From NCBI GenBank assembly GCA_008933735.1, contig WBUL01000023.1, forward strand, positions 1 to 35,295: 35,295 bases of DNA. Direction: 5' to 3'. Made by a program: the position numbers and the translations under genes. Shown piece after piece: positions 18,086 through 26,333 of this stretch. The stretch is from Anaerolineae bacterium (lineage in GTDB: Bacteria; Chloroflexota; Anaerolineae; Aggregatilineales; J027). The notes beneath the pieces were generated by a model, which had not been told where the DNA came from, ran no database searches, and saw only the letters and a list, made by a program, of their open reading frames with translations. The stretch's first letter is position 1; every line of letters starts with the position of its first letter.

Positions 18086-18565
18086 ATGAATCAGGATGCG
18101 GCGCTTCGTCAGCAGTTGGTCAATTTGCTGATGATCCAACAGGCGCATATGTCATTTGAAGATGCTGTCGCTAATTTTCCGACAGCGCACATCAACACCC
18201 GACCCCCCGGCCTGGACTATACTTTCTGGCATCTCATCGAGCATATTCGTCTCTGCCAATGGGATATTCTGGATTACATTCATAACTCGCACTACACAGC
18301 GCCATCATTTCCAGAAGGATACTGGCCAGCGCGAAATTCCACGACTGACGCAGCAGGCTGGGAAAAAACGATTGAACAGTTTCTTCATGATCGTCAGGCA
18401 TTGGTTGATCTCATTCAGAATCCTTCTACCGATCTCTATGCGCCAATTCCGCACGGCTATGGGGGACACAATATTTTGCGGGAAATCTTGATTGTCGCTG
18501 ATCACAACGCCTACCATATAGGAGAGTTAGGCATTCTCCGGCAAACAATGGGGTTGTGGTCATGA
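18086..18565 (+). CDS. DinB-fold metal-dependent protein
   Basis: A 159-residue four-helix-bundle protein of the DinB/YfiT superfamily. Metal-binding histidines are visible in TFWHLIEHI and near the C terminus in DHNAYHIGEL. Family members include thiol S-transferases and damage-induced proteins of unknown activity. The start is an ATG with CAGGAG 9 nt upstream; it follows the radical SAM gene by 25 bp and its stop overlaps the next start (ATGA), so it should share the LexA-type promoter. The name DinB here is the bacterial fold family, not DNA polymerase IV. Confidence 0.82.
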   Translation: MNQDAALRQQLVNLLMIQQAHMSFEDAVANFPTAHINTRPPGLDYTFWHLIEHIRLCQWDILDYIHNSHYTAPSFPEGYWPARNSTTDAAGWEKTIEQFLHDRQALVDLIQNPSTDLYAPIPHGYGGHNILREILIVADHNAYHIGELGILRQTMGLWS

Positions 18566-19104
18566 TGCAGTGGTATAACGAACCCCCTCAGTGGAAACTG
18601 GAAAATTCTATGCTGACGGTCACCACCGGGGCAAAAACTGATTTCTGGCGGACGACCCATTATGGGTTCATCCGGGATGATGGGCATTTCTACTATCAGA
18701 CTGCCGAAGGTGATTTTGTGTTCACGACTCAGTTCACCGGACAGTATCGTAACCTGTACGATCAGGCTGGAGTCATGCTGCGCGTGGATGAGCAGAACTG
18801 GATCAAGTGTGGCGTTGAATTTGTTGAAGGTGTTCAGCAGGCCAGTGTTGTGGTCACACGCCAGTTTTCGGACTGGTCGGTGACTCCGCTTCCGCAGAAT
18901 CCGCCCACTATCTGGCTGAAGGTCAAACGATCAGGAGATGCTGTGGAGGTGTTTTATTCCCTGGATGGCAGTCACTATACCCTGCTGCGGTTAGCCTACC
19001 TGCCGCCAGATAAGCCAGTTCAGGTAGGAATCATGTGCGCCTCTCCGCAAGGGGCAGGTTTTACAGTTCACTTTGATCATTTTCAATTGACCACGGCAGA
19101 ATAA
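18562..19104 (+). CDS. DUF1349 (concanavalin-like) domain protein
   Basis: A 180-residue beta-sandwich protein of the DUF1349 family (YesW/regulation-of-enolase type). The pattern MQWYNEPPQW, then DFWRTTHYG, then QAGVMLRVDEQNWIKCGVEF is characteristic. No signal peptide, so cytoplasmic. Function is unknown; the fold binds carbohydrate-like ligands in some relatives. I took the ATG that overlaps the DinB stop; a GTG two codons earlier is possible. Last gene of the radical SAM operon, ending before a two-way terminator. Confidence 0.8.
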   Translation: MMQWYNEPPQWKLENSMLTVTTGAKTDFWRTTHYGFIRDDGHFYYQTAEGDFVFTTQFTGQYRNLYDQAGVMLRVDEQNWIKCGVEFVEGVQQASVVVTRQFSDWSVTPLPQNPPTIWLKVKRSGDAVEVFYSLDGSHYTLLRLAYLPPDKPVQVGIMCASPQGAGFTVHFDHFQLTTAE

Positions 19105-19119
19105 GTTCGGGCAGGAAAT

Positions 19120-19151
19120 AAAAACGCGGTGCTTTTCAGCACCACGTTTTT
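19120..19151. terminator. Bidirectional intrinsic terminator
   Basis: GGTGCT-TTTC-AGCACC forms the top of a stem (19128-19143) extended by AAAAACG/CGTTTTT arms with one mismatch, so both strands end in a T run. It lies between the converging DUF1349 and rpoB genes, 7 bp after the rpoB stop. Confidence 0.85.
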
Positions 19152-19158
19152 GACCGCG

Positions 19159-22100
19159 TTAGTCCATTGTAAACTGCTTGCTGGGGGTAGTCATTTCCAG
19201 CAGGCCGGATTTTTGCTGCGCCTGCTGCTTGCCGCTGCGCTCATCATCCTTACCGAACTTAATAATGTCGCCCGTTTCGGTGATGGCTTCAACGGCCAGA
19301 CCAAGACTTTGCAGTTCCTTAACCAGCACACGGAAGCTGGCGGGGATGCCGGGTTCGTCGATAGGCTCGCCCTTTACAATGGCCTCGTAGGTTTTGACAC
19401 GTCCCTGCACATCATCGGATTTGACGGTAAGCATTTCCTGAAGCGTGTAGGCTGCACCATAGGCTTCCAGCGCCCATACTTCCATTTCGCCGAAGCGCTG
19501 ACCACCGAACTGCGCCTTCCCCCCAAGCGGTTGTTGGGTAACGAGGCTGTATGGGCCAGTCGAACGGGCATGGACTTTATCTTCGACAAGGTGCGCCAGT
19601 TTAAGCATATGGATGACACCGACGGTCACCGCCTGGTCAAAGGCATCTCCGGTCATGCCGTCGTATAACGGCTGTTTACCGTAGACAGGCACATACTCTC
19701 CGGTACGCATCGAAACCCGGTCGGCGTAGGTTCGCATGTCTTCTAAAGTCTGTATATCGTCCGGTACGCGCTCGCCGGTAATATCCTCTGACCAAGCCTT
19801 CAGCGTAACAAAGAGGGTATTCCGGTCACGGCGAATACGTTCCTCCACCGTCAGGCCGCGAGTCTCGAACAACAGCACGTCGTCGGGTTCGTATCCCTGG
19901 CCGCGCAGCCATTCAGAAAGAACAGCACGACGGGCATAAACCTGCTCCAGCGCCAGCCGTTCAAGGTCGTATCGGTTCCCGATTTTCTCCTCGATGTAAA
20001 TGCGGCGAATTTCTTCGTCATCTTCGTAATCTTCGGTATCAATACTCTGTTCCCGGAACCATGCCCAGGCTTCCTCGGTGATGACACGCCAGGTATAATC
20101 AATCAGCCAGGCACGGGCGAGTTCAGCTTCAATTTCGTGTTCGCGTGCGCCGTCAAAAACGGGAGTGATGGCACGGAACCCCAGCCGATCCGCCGCCCAG
20201 CCGAGATGGGTTTCCAGAATCTGCCCGATGTTCATACGTCCTGGCACACCCAGGGGATTGAGCAGGATTTCAATCGGACGCCCATCTTCGAGATAAGGCA
20301 TATCCTCGCTGGGAACGACCTTCGAGATGACACCTTTGTTCCCATGACGCCCTGCCATTTTGTCACCCTGGCTGAGTTTACGCTTCTGGGCAACCATGAC
20401 GCGCACCATCTGGTCAACGCCAGCTGGCAGATCGCGGTGATCCTCACGGCGGAAGATTTTGACATCCACCACCTTACCCCGTTCACCATGCGGCAGACGC
20501 AGCGAGGAGTCTTTGACCTCACGGGCTTTTTCACCGAAGATCGCCCGCAGCAGTTTTTCCTCAGGGCTGAGTTCTTTTTCGCCCTTCGGAGTGATCTTTC
20601 CAACCAGAATATCGTTCGGGCCAACGTCCGCACCAATGCGGATAATCCCGTGTTCGTCCAGGTCTTTGAGCGCATCTTCGCTCACGTTCGGAATATCGTA
20701 GGTGATTTCTTCGGGGCCGAGTTTGGTATCGCGGGCCTCGATTTCATGCTTTTCGATGTGAATCGAGGTGAATTTGTCATCCCGAATCAGGTCTTCGTTG
20801 ATAATGAGTGCGTCTTCGTAGTTGCCGCCCTGCCAGGAGATAAAAGCGCACAGCACATCATGCCCAAGCGCCAGATTCCCTGCATGGGTGGACGAACTAT
20901 CGGCAATCACGTCGCCCGGAACAACATGCTGACCTTTTTCGACAACGGGACGCTGGTCAATGCAGGTAGACTGGTTCGAGCGGTTATATTTTCTCAGGTT
21001 ATACACGCGGTCACCACTTGGGGTGCGTATAACGATCAGATCGCCCTGAACGCTGATGACATCGCCTTCTTCTTCGGCCACCACAATCTGTCCGGAGTCG
21101 TAGGCGGCACGGCGCTCCATACCTGTGCTGACAATAGGAACATCCGCCTTGAGCAGAGGTACCGCCTGACGCTGCATATTCGACCCCATCAAAGCACGAT
21201 TGGCGTCGTCATGTTCCAGGAAAGGAATGAGCGCGGCTGAGATTCCCACAACCTGACGCGGGGCAATGTCGATGTAATCAATCCGGTCAGAGGAAGTCAG
21301 CAAGAAGCGCTGCTGATGGCGGGCAGAAACCCGTTCTTCGACGAATTCGCCCTGACTGCCCAGTACAGCGTTAGCCTGGCTAATCATGTAACGATCTTCT
21401 TCATCTGCCGAGAAGTAACGCACGTCGTGGGTGACGAAGGGCTGCACCGGCACTTGGGTGATTTTGGCTTTTTGAAGCGTTTTGATGACGGATGCGTCAA
21501 TCACAGTGCCTTTTTCAAGGATGACCTCATCCTGCCCATTCAAAATATCCTTGCCGATTTTCCGGCCCAGCAAATCTGCATCGTCAATCGGCAGTTCGTT
21601 TCTGACACGGCGGTAGGGAGTCTCAATGAACCCATAATCATTGACACGAGCATAACTTGCCAGACGCCCGATCAGGCCAATGTTTGGGCCTTCTGGGGTT
21701 TCAATCGGACAAATACGCCCATAATGGCTGTGATGCACATCACGGACATCAAAACCCGCGCGTTCACGACGCAGACCACCTGGCCCCAGCGCGGAAAGGG
21801 TACGCTTGTGGGTCAGTTCAGCCAGAGGATTAGTCTGATCCATAAACTGCGAAAGCTGGCTCGACCCGAAGAACTCTCGGATCGCCGCCACAATCGGACG
21901 GATATTGACAAGCATCACGGGTGTCACATTGTCGTTTTCCCGGATGGACATACGCTCTTTGACGACGCGCTCCGTGCGTCGGAGGCCAATACGCAGTTTG
22001 TTTTGGATGAGTTCGCCGACGGTTTTGACGCGGCGGTTGCCAAGATGATCAATATCATCCGGTCGTTCTTCGCCGTTGTTGATACGAATCATCCGTTCGA

Positions 22101-23097
22101 CTAACTTCACCAGGTCGAATTTTGTGACCGTGCGGTGCGTACGCGGCACAACCTCGTCAATACGTAAACGCTGGTTCAGCTTATAACGCCCAACCCGCTC
22201 CAGGTCATAACGGCGTGGGTCAAAAAGCTGGCTTTCCAGATATTCGCGGGCGTTGTCCAGGGTTGGCGGGTCACCTGGACGCATTCTTTTGTAAAATTCC
22301 AACAGAGCGGCTTCACCAATGGTCTGCCCATCTTTCAGATTCCACGGCGGCTCGGCGTGAATCGTGCTTTCAATAAAACGATGGTCAGGGTTGGTATCAA
22401 CTTCAGCGTACAGCGCGATAATCTCGTCGTCGGTTCCTTCATGGATCGGCGATTTTTCGTCCAGTCGGTCGGTCACCGCCGCTAATGCACGCAGCAAAAT
22501 CGTGACCGGTACGGTACGCTTGCGGTTAAATTTAATGGTCAGGTAATCGCTTTTGCGGGTTTCAAATTCCATCCACGCGCCACGATCCGGGATCAGCTTG
22601 GCATTGGCCAGCAGGCGTCCGGTGGTACGGTCTTCTTCCGCCGCAAAATAAACACCGGGCGAACGAATCAACTGGCTTACCACGACACGTTCCGTACCAT
22701 TCACAATGAAGGTGCCGTTTTCCGTCATCAGCGGAAAATCACCCAGGAAAATATCCTGGACAATGGCTTCCCCACCCGCTTCCTCATTTACAAGCGCCAC
22801 CTTAACGTACAGAGGCGCTGCATAATTCATATCACGTTCGAGGCAGATTTCTTCTGTGTACTTGGGTTCATCAAACCAGTATTTGAGGCCATACTGCTGG
22901 CTTTCTGGTGACCCGTCAGGAAAGTAGAGCTTCAGGTTACCGTTGAAACTCTCAATCGGACTGATTTCAGCAAAGAGGTCACCCAGACCTTCTTCGCAAA
23001 ACCACTGGAAGGATTTTAACTGCACTTCGATGAGGGAGGGTAAATCCGCCACATCGAAGGCGCGGGCATAGGTTTTTTCGTCAAGACGACGCTGCAT
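19159..23097 (-). CDS. rpoB: DNA-directed RNA polymerase subunit beta
   Basis: A 1312-residue RpoB of full length, the beta subunit that forms one pincer and much of the active site of RNA polymerase (EC 2.7.7.6). All conserved blocks are visible: the rifampicin region [50 protein letters not shown] and the C-terminal [22 protein letters not shown] stands just before the ATG. In the rifampicin pocket the residue matching E. coli Arg529 is Thr433 (codon at 21799-21801), while Asp516-, His526- and Ser531-equivalents are kept. rpoC does not follow: a terminator lies 7 bp after the stop. Its own promoter lies at 23228-23256, close to an inserted IS. Confidence 0.98.
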   Translation of the reverse strand: MQRRLDEKTYARAFDVADLPSLIEVQLKSFQWFCEEGLGDLFAEISPIESFNGNLKLYFPDGSPESQQYGLKYWFDEPKYTEEICLERDMNYAAPLYVKVALVNEEAGGEAIVQDIFLGDFPLMTENGTFIVNGTERVVVSQLIRSPGVYFAAEEDRTTGRLLANAKLIPDRGAWMEFETRKSDYLTIKFNRKRTVPVTILLRALAAVTDRLDEKSPIHEGTDDEIIALYAEVDTNPDHRFIESTIHAEPPWNLKDGQTIGEAALLEFYKRMRPGDPPTLDNAREYLESQLFDPRRYDLERVGRYKLNQRLRIDEVVPRTHRTVTKFDLVKLVERMIRINNGEERPDDIDHLGNRRVKTVGELIQNKLRIGLRRTERVVKERMSIRENDNVTPVMLVNIRPIVAAIREFFGSSQLSQFMDQTNPLAELTHKRTLSALGPGGLRRERAGFDVRDVHHSHYGRICPIETPEGPNIGLIGRLASYARVNDYGFIETPYRRVRNELPIDDADLLGRKIGKDILNGQDEVILEKGTVIDASVIKTLQKAKITQVPVQPFVTHDVRYFSADEEDRYMISQANAVLGSQGEFVEERVSARHQQRFLLTSSDRIDYIDIAPRQVVGISAALIPFLEHDDANRALMGSNMQRQAVPLLKADVPIVSTGMERRAAYDSGQIVVAEEEGDVISVQGDLIVIRTPSGDRVYNLRKYNRSNQSTCIDQRPVVEKGQHVVPGDVIADSSSTHAGNLALGHDVLCAFISWQGGNYEDALIINEDLIRDDKFTSIHIEKHEIEARDTKLGPEEITYDIPNVSEDALKDLDEHGIIRIGADVGPNDILVGKITPKGEKELSPEEKLLRAIFGEKAREVKDSSLRLPHGERGKVVDVKIFRREDHRDLPAGVDQMVRVMVAQKRKLSQGDKMAGRHGNKGVISKVVPSEDMPYLEDGRPIEILLNPLGVPGRMNIGQILETHLGWAADRLGFRAITPVFDGAREHEIEAELARAWLIDYTWRVITEEAWAWFREQSIDTEDYEDDEEIRRIYIEEKIGNRYDLERLALEQVYARRAVLSEWLRGQGYEPDDVLLFETRGLTVEERIRRDRNTLFVTLKAWSEDITGERVPDDIQTLEDMRTYADRVSMRTGEYVPVYGKQPLYDGMTGDAFDQAVTVGVIHMLKLAHLVEDKVHARSTGPYSLVTQQPLGGKAQFGGQRFGEMEVWALEAYGAAYTLQEMLTVKSDDVQGRVKTYEAIVKGEPIDEPGIPASFRVLVKELQSLGLAVEAITETGDIIKFGKDDERSGKQQAQQKSGLLEMTTPSKQFTMD

Positions 23098-23139
23098 CGA
23101 ACACCTTTCTATATGCTAGCAAGGGCCCTGGAATAACTA

Positions 23140-24414
23140 TTAAACCTGTATATGAAGCGGAAATTCGCATTTTGTTGATGAGTAGGGTTTGCCGCCGCCG
23201 CAACCGAGTTCATTTGACCAAACTTTAACTATATGCGAAATCACGGGAAGTGTCAAGATTTGGCAACAAATTGATAGGGCAATTGCATATGGGTATGTTG
23301 AACACAAAACTTTAAGCAAGTAGGACTCGTCCCATCCGGCTTGCTTGCGTTTGGCTTTGATGCCGACTTTCAAAGAAGTTTCCTGTTTGAGTAGGTTGAG
23401 TGCCAATTGCCTGATCACTGAAAAATTCTGTGGCGCATGATCTTTACGGACACGGCTATCATCTTCCCGAAAGGCGACATCCAGCACCCAATGCAGGCTG
23501 TTTTCCACCTGCCAATGGGCACGGATACCCTGTAACAACTGCTTGGCGCTGGCAGGTAGACTCGAAATGAAATAGCATGTTTTCACTTCGGTTTTATCGG
23601 GCAAACGCCGCTCAGAAACAACTTTGACAATAGAGCCTAACCCTCGCCATGTTTTGTAATCATGGATATAGGCTAATAGATCAGGATCATCCAAAGCCCA
23701 GCATTCGCGAATTTCAATGCATCCATGTCCTTTATTGAGGCTGCGGGCATAATCCAATTGAGCCGTCGAAGCACTCTCAAACGCCGTTTGAATATCTTCA
23801 AAAAGCGTCCCTTGATTTCCCTTGGCAGCAATAATGTAATCTGCTTTTTGGTCTATAATGACCTCTACAACATTCGTCTGACACCCTATCGCATCAATCG
23901 TAACAATTGCGCCTTCAAGCTCTAACAGGCGCAATAGCTCAGGAATAGCAGTGATTTCGTTGCTTTTGCTATCCACCTTTTGCTGCGATAGCGTCATTTG
24001 GTTCTCAGTTGCCCATGCATTCACCAGGTAGATGCCCGACTTACCCAGCGTACCATCTTTCGACCCTCTGAGTTGTTTACCATCTATAGCGACTATCTCA
24101 CCTTGGCTTCGTTCGCAAATATGCTGTGCCCATTCGTAAAAACGTTGTTGAAACCGCTCAGCATCTAGCCTACGGAAAATACGCCCAAAGGTATCATGTG
24201 AAGGTATACCATGCGGCGACTCTAAGAACTGCTCGAACCAAGCACGCTTGCTATTGCCAAACAGCGCCACATCCACCCATGTATCCGCCCCACACACCAC
24301 AGCACAAATCGCTATCGTAATGATACTCACCAGGGGGTAGCGAATATTCTCGCCAGTGCGCGGATCAGACAAGTCTCCAAAGTGATTGCTTAAACTTGTC
24401 GGAAGCTCGGACAA
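23140..24414 (-). CDS. ISAs1-family DDE transposase reading past the IS end
   Basis: A 424-residue DDE transposase. Catalytic residues are all present: Asp in IVAIDGKQLRGS, Asp in VTIDAIGCQ, and Glu in HWQVENSLHWVLDVAF, the ISAs1 signature. The frame starts with TTG (an in-frame stop lies three codons upstream) after AGGATG. About 380 residues are coded within the element, the normal family length. The last 44 come from host DNA beyond the inverted repeat, because no stop is met until 43 bp before rpoB, so they overlap the rpoB promoter. The enzyme looks intact; whether the added tail harms it is unknown. Confidence 0.85.
   Translation of the reverse strand: MSELPTSLSNHFGDLSDPRTGENIRYPLVSIITIAICAVVCGADTWVDVALFGNSKRAWFEQFLESPHGIPSHDTFGRIFRRLDAERFQQRFYEWAQHICERSQGEIVAIDGKQLRGSKDGTLGKSGIYLVNAWATENQMTLSQQKVDSKSNEITAIPELLRLLELEGAIVTIDAIGCQTNVVEVIIDQKADYIIAAKGNQGTLFEDIQTAFESASTAQLDYARSLNKGHGCIEIRECWALDDPDLLAYIHDYKTWRGLGSIVKVVSERRLPDKTEVKTCYFISSLPASAKQLLQGIRAHWQVENSLHWVLDVAFREDDSRVRKDHAPQNFSVIRQLALNLLKQETSLKVGIKAKRKQAGWDESYLLKVLCSTYPYAIALSICCQILTLPVISHIVKVWSNELGCGGGKPYSSTKCEFPLHIQV
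23228..23256 (-). promoter_or_regulatory. rpoB promoter
   Basis: On the minus strand TTGACA (23251-23256) and TATAGT (23228-23233) are spaced exactly 17 bp, a near-consensus promoter giving a leader of about 125 nt before rpoB. The -35 box is only 18 bp from the end of the ISAs1 element, so anything further upstream (UP element, activator site) now comes from the IS. Confidence 0.75.
23275..23293 (+). repeat. IS terminal inverted repeat, rpoB side
   Basis: Outer end nearest rpoB; starts TAGGGCAA and lies inside the transposase reading frame, which continues through it. Confidence 0.8.
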
Positions 24415-24454
24415 CTTGTTTCATCCTTTTGGCTTCCATTATCTCCTCTCCTTG

Positions 24455-24473
24455 CTCATATGCATTTGCCCTA
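24455..24473 (-). repeat. IS terminal inverted repeat, transposase-start side
   Basis: Mirror of 23275-23293 with two mismatches; it lies 40 bp upstream of the transposase start and would contain or flank its promoter. Confidence 0.8.
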
Positions 24474-24573
24474 CACCAATTCCCGAAAATTCCTGATTTT
24501 GTGCGGGTTTTAGGTTGCTAGGTAACGCCGATCATCGTTTGAAGGACGACATAAATTAAGATCAAAGTGCCTT

Positions 24574-25584
24574 ATGCTGAACGAATTGGTTTTTTCCTCC
24601 CACAACGAAATAAAAGTCTGGTCCCGGCATTTCTACGCGATGGGGATCAATGTGGTTCCGGCCTACGCCATGAGCAAAACGGCGTTTGGCGCCTGGGGCT
24701 ATGCCAAAGTCACCGGGCGGGTGCCGTCCAAAGCGCTGGGGGTGCTGTTCGCGGTGCCGTGCAACCTGGCGCTCATCACCGGGAAAACATCGGCCAACTT
24801 GTTCGGGTTTGAATGCGACAGCCAGGCGACCTTCCAGGAAATCATCACGCGAACAGTAGCGGCGGGTTTACCCGTGTTCGCGCAGTGGACCGGCGGGGGT
24901 CGCGGGGGTGGACATGTGTTTTTCAAATGCGCCGATGGAGTGGTAACCAATCTCCGGGAAGGCCAGCTCCTGCATCTGCCCGATCCGGGGGTGCGCTCGG
25001 AAGGGAATTACCTGATCGGGCCGGGCAGCCGCCTGCCTACCGGGGTGTACCGACTGTATGAAGGTAACACGACGCAAGAAATCCCGACCGCCTCGCTGGC
25101 CGAGCTGCAACAGATTCTGCCTGAGCTGACGCTCGCCAGGACCCCCCGGCGGCGGAAGGCGAAGGCGAGGCAGACCCTGCATCCGGGCACACGGCAGTAC
25201 CTGGATGGGAAGCCAGGCAGCGACGAGTACCACATCCACCTGTACGCCGCCGCGTCCGACCCGGCGCGATCCGCCAGATTCAGCCGGGCGCCGCCCAGAA
25301 GCATCTGCCCTGTTGACGGGTCGCCATCCCCGGTCTATGCTGAGGGTATCATGCGAAAGATTGACCTGGATCGTCTCATTCATATTCGGCTCATCCGGCT
25401 GGAGACCGAGCACTACGACGAAATCCGCACCCTCACTGACAAGCTGCTCTGGGATTCGCGTATCCATCCGGAAGAGTATGTGGAAAAAGCCTTTCGCCGT
25501 TTTCTGGCCGAAGGCTATCGGGCAGCTCGCCAGCGCATTCGCGTCATCGACGGTCTCTTTGAGATGTTTTTCGGCGATGAGTAG
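24574..25584 (+). CDS. Prim-pol domain protein, probably a degraded remnant
   Basis: A 336-codon frame. Residues ~20-180 match an archaeo-eukaryotic primase-polymerase (prim-pol) domain of plasmid/phage replication proteins: GINVVPAY, CNLALITGKTSANLFGFECDS (shown to 20 residues from Asn; acidic motif is ExD rather than the usual DxD), GRGGGHVFFKC (the sxH-like motif) and GNYLIGPGSRLPTG. No helicase domain follows. Residues ~200-258 look like non-coding sequence, and the last 77 residues form a charged helical unit with its own start and promoter-like sequence. I read this as a truncated mobile-element primase joined by chance to a downstream small gene. GC content seems higher than in neighbours. 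Confidence 0.5.
   Translation: MLNELVFSSHNEIKVWSRHFYAMGINVVPAYAMSKTAFGAWGYAKVTGRVPSKALGVLFAVPCNLALITGKTSANLFGFECDSQATFQEIITRTVAAGLPVFAQWTGGGRGGGHVFFKCADGVVTNLREGQLLHLPDPGVRSEGNYLIGPGSRLPTGVYRLYEGNTTQEIPTASLAELQQILPELTLARTPRRRKAKARQTLHPGTRQYLDGKPGSDEYHIHLYAAASDPARSARFSRAPPRSICPVDGSPSPVYAEGIMRKIDLDRLIHIRLIRLETEHYDEIRTLTDKLLWDSRIHPEEYVEKAFRRFLAEGYRAARQRIRVIDGLFEMFFGDE
25313..25341 (+). promoter_or_regulatory. Promoter-like sequence before the 77-codon frame
   Basis: TTGACG (25313-25318) and TATGCT (25336-25341) are spaced 17 bp inside the prim-pol frame, 9 bp before an ATG. This suggests that the tail of the long frame is expressed as a separate small gene. Confidence 0.4.
25351..25584 (+). CDS. 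Possible independent small protein (77 aa), in frame with the prim-pol tail
   Basis: An alternative reading of the end of the preceding frame: ATG with GAGGG 4 nt upstream and a promoter-like pair just before. The protein is highly charged and helical (MRKIDLDRLIHIRLIRLE ... GLFEMFFGDE) and its composition is more protein-like than the ~60 residues before it. An intrinsic terminator follows 45 bp after its stop. I do not recognise the family. It is one or the other with the 336-codon reading, or both products are made. Confidence 0.4.
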   Translation: MRKIDLDRLIHIRLIRLETEHYDEIRTLTDKLLWDSRIHPEEYVEKAFRRFLAEGYRAARQRIRVIDGLFEMFFGDE

Positions 25585-25628
25585 CCGCCTTTGTTTTGGG
25601 GAGGGAGGAGACTGTCCATCTCCGCCCG

Positions 25629-25660
25629 AACCGGAACTGTTCCGGTTTTGTTGTGATTTT
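25629..25660 (+). terminator. Intrinsic terminator
   Basis: AACCGGAA-CTG-TTCCGGTT (25629-25647) followed by TTGTTGTGATTTTC on the plus strand: an 8-bp stem with a T-rich tail, ending the prim-pol/77-aa transcript. Confidence 0.65.
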
Positions 25661-25702
25661 CTATCCTTGTACAACAGCAGCCCTTCTGGAAACAGACACG
25701 CG

Positions 25703-25727
25703 GCGGGGGCTTCCGCAAAGCCCCCGC
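25703..25727. other. GC-rich hairpin
   Basis: GCGGGGGCTT-CCGCA-AAGCCCCCGC, a perfect 10-bp stem with a 5-nt loop and no T run on either side. It lies between two converging units (prim-pol end and the zinc-ribbon frame) and may stop the minus-strand transcript weakly. Confidence 0.5.
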
Positions 25728-25754
25728 GCCGCCTGTAAAAAGTGGGCATCACCC

Positions 25755-25892
25755 TCAGGCGAGTTCCAGGCACTTAAACGGCCGATGATGACAGCGTGCA
25801 CACTCCAATACCTTGCTTTCCGACCAGTAGACCCGCGAGCAGGGTTGGCATTTCCAGGGCAGCAAGGGGAAGTTCTCCCGGTCATTGAACAT
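25755..25892 (-). CDS. Possible small zinc-ribbon protein (45 aa)
   Basis: A 45-codon minus-strand frame with two CxxC knuckles, CQPC and CARC, spaced 15 residues apart, in WKCQPCSRVYWSE...LECARCHH. This is the layout of a minimal zinc ribbon and unlikely in random sequence. The frame is open upstream to 26006, but the extra 38 residues look random and a hairpin (25929-25948) sits there, so I take the ATG at 25892 even though its AACAGG site is very close. Unknown function. Confidence 0.35.
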   Translation of the reverse strand: MFNDRENFPLLPWKCQPCSRVYWSESKVLECARCHHRPFKCLELA

Positions 25893-25928
25893 CCTGTTCC
25901 ACAAGAGGCGAGACGCCGCATTCTCCTG

Positions 25929-25948
25929 GCGTGCTGCGACCAGCACGC
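25929..25948. other. Perfect hairpin
   Basis: GCGTGCTG-CGAC-CAGCACGC, an 8-bp stem with a 4-nt loop, 37 bp upstream of the zinc-ribbon start. Could be a leader structure or a binding site; no T run. Confidence 0.4.
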
Positions 25949-26110
25949 GACCTGTAGAAAAATGTGTTTTAGAGAACCTTGTTTGACCGAGCTGAGGAAG
26001 TGCCATCTCCTGGCTCGTTTTTGTTTAAGTGGCAGGTGGGGGCAGCGCGAATGCCTTCATTTCGTCTTCTTTCCGCTAAGACAAATCCGGTTCAATATGG
26101 GTGACTTGGC

Positions 26111-26272
26111 GTGGCTTCAGAGGATCAAATTCCCACACGGCTCTATTATAGCAGATGTGTTTTCATCGTTCAGGACGGATCGGCGCTTGCGGCCATTCGT
26201 GAATACGTCCAGGGCGATTTTCTTAGCCCGGTTGAATTCCTGGAAGTCCTAGGTGTGCGGGACAATGTATAG
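26111..26272 (+). CDS. Possible small hypothetical protein (53 aa)
   Basis: A GTG-initiated 53-codon frame whose second half (IREYVQGDFLSPVEFLEVLG) reads like real helical protein. No good ribosome site. It lies in the otherwise gene-poor 25585-26333 stretch, 61 bp before the LuxR-type gene, and may be the surviving 3' end of a lost gene. Not recognised. Confidence 0.25.
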   Translation: MASEDQIPTRLYYSRCVFIVQDGSALAAIREYVQGDFLSPVEFLEVLGVRDNV

Positions 26273-26333
26273 ATTCTGAACTCGCGTTAAAATAATGGTG
26301 CATCAATAAAGCGAGGGTGGAGAATGCTCTCCA

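Larger units (their letters stand above)
23275..24473 (-). mobile_element. ISAs1-family insertion sequence
   Basis: A 1199-bp element bounded by 19-bp imperfect inverted repeats: 23275-23293 (TAGGGCAATTGCATATGGG) and 24455-24473 read on the minus strand (TAGGGCAAATGCATATGAG), 17 of 19 identical. The size and transposase are those of the ISAs1 family. No exact target-site duplication is seen (flanks aacaaattga and caccaattcc), so the insertion may be old or the flank rearranged. It separates the rpoB promoter from accessory-type DNA to the right. Confidence 0.85.

Noticed and set aside
20137..22104. Long plus-strand ORFs opposite rpoB (367 and 262 codons)
   Set aside because: Antisense shadows of the rpoB codon pattern, with no recognisable domain or ribosome site.
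23265..24483. Target-site duplication of the IS
   Set aside because: The flanks share only a short AATT-containing similarity, not an exact 8-10 bp direct repeat.
25596..26252. 218-codon plus-strand ORF in the gene-poor stretch
   Set aside because: Runs through a terminator and two hairpins, has atypical composition and no motif; the minus-strand CxxC frame is a better candidate.
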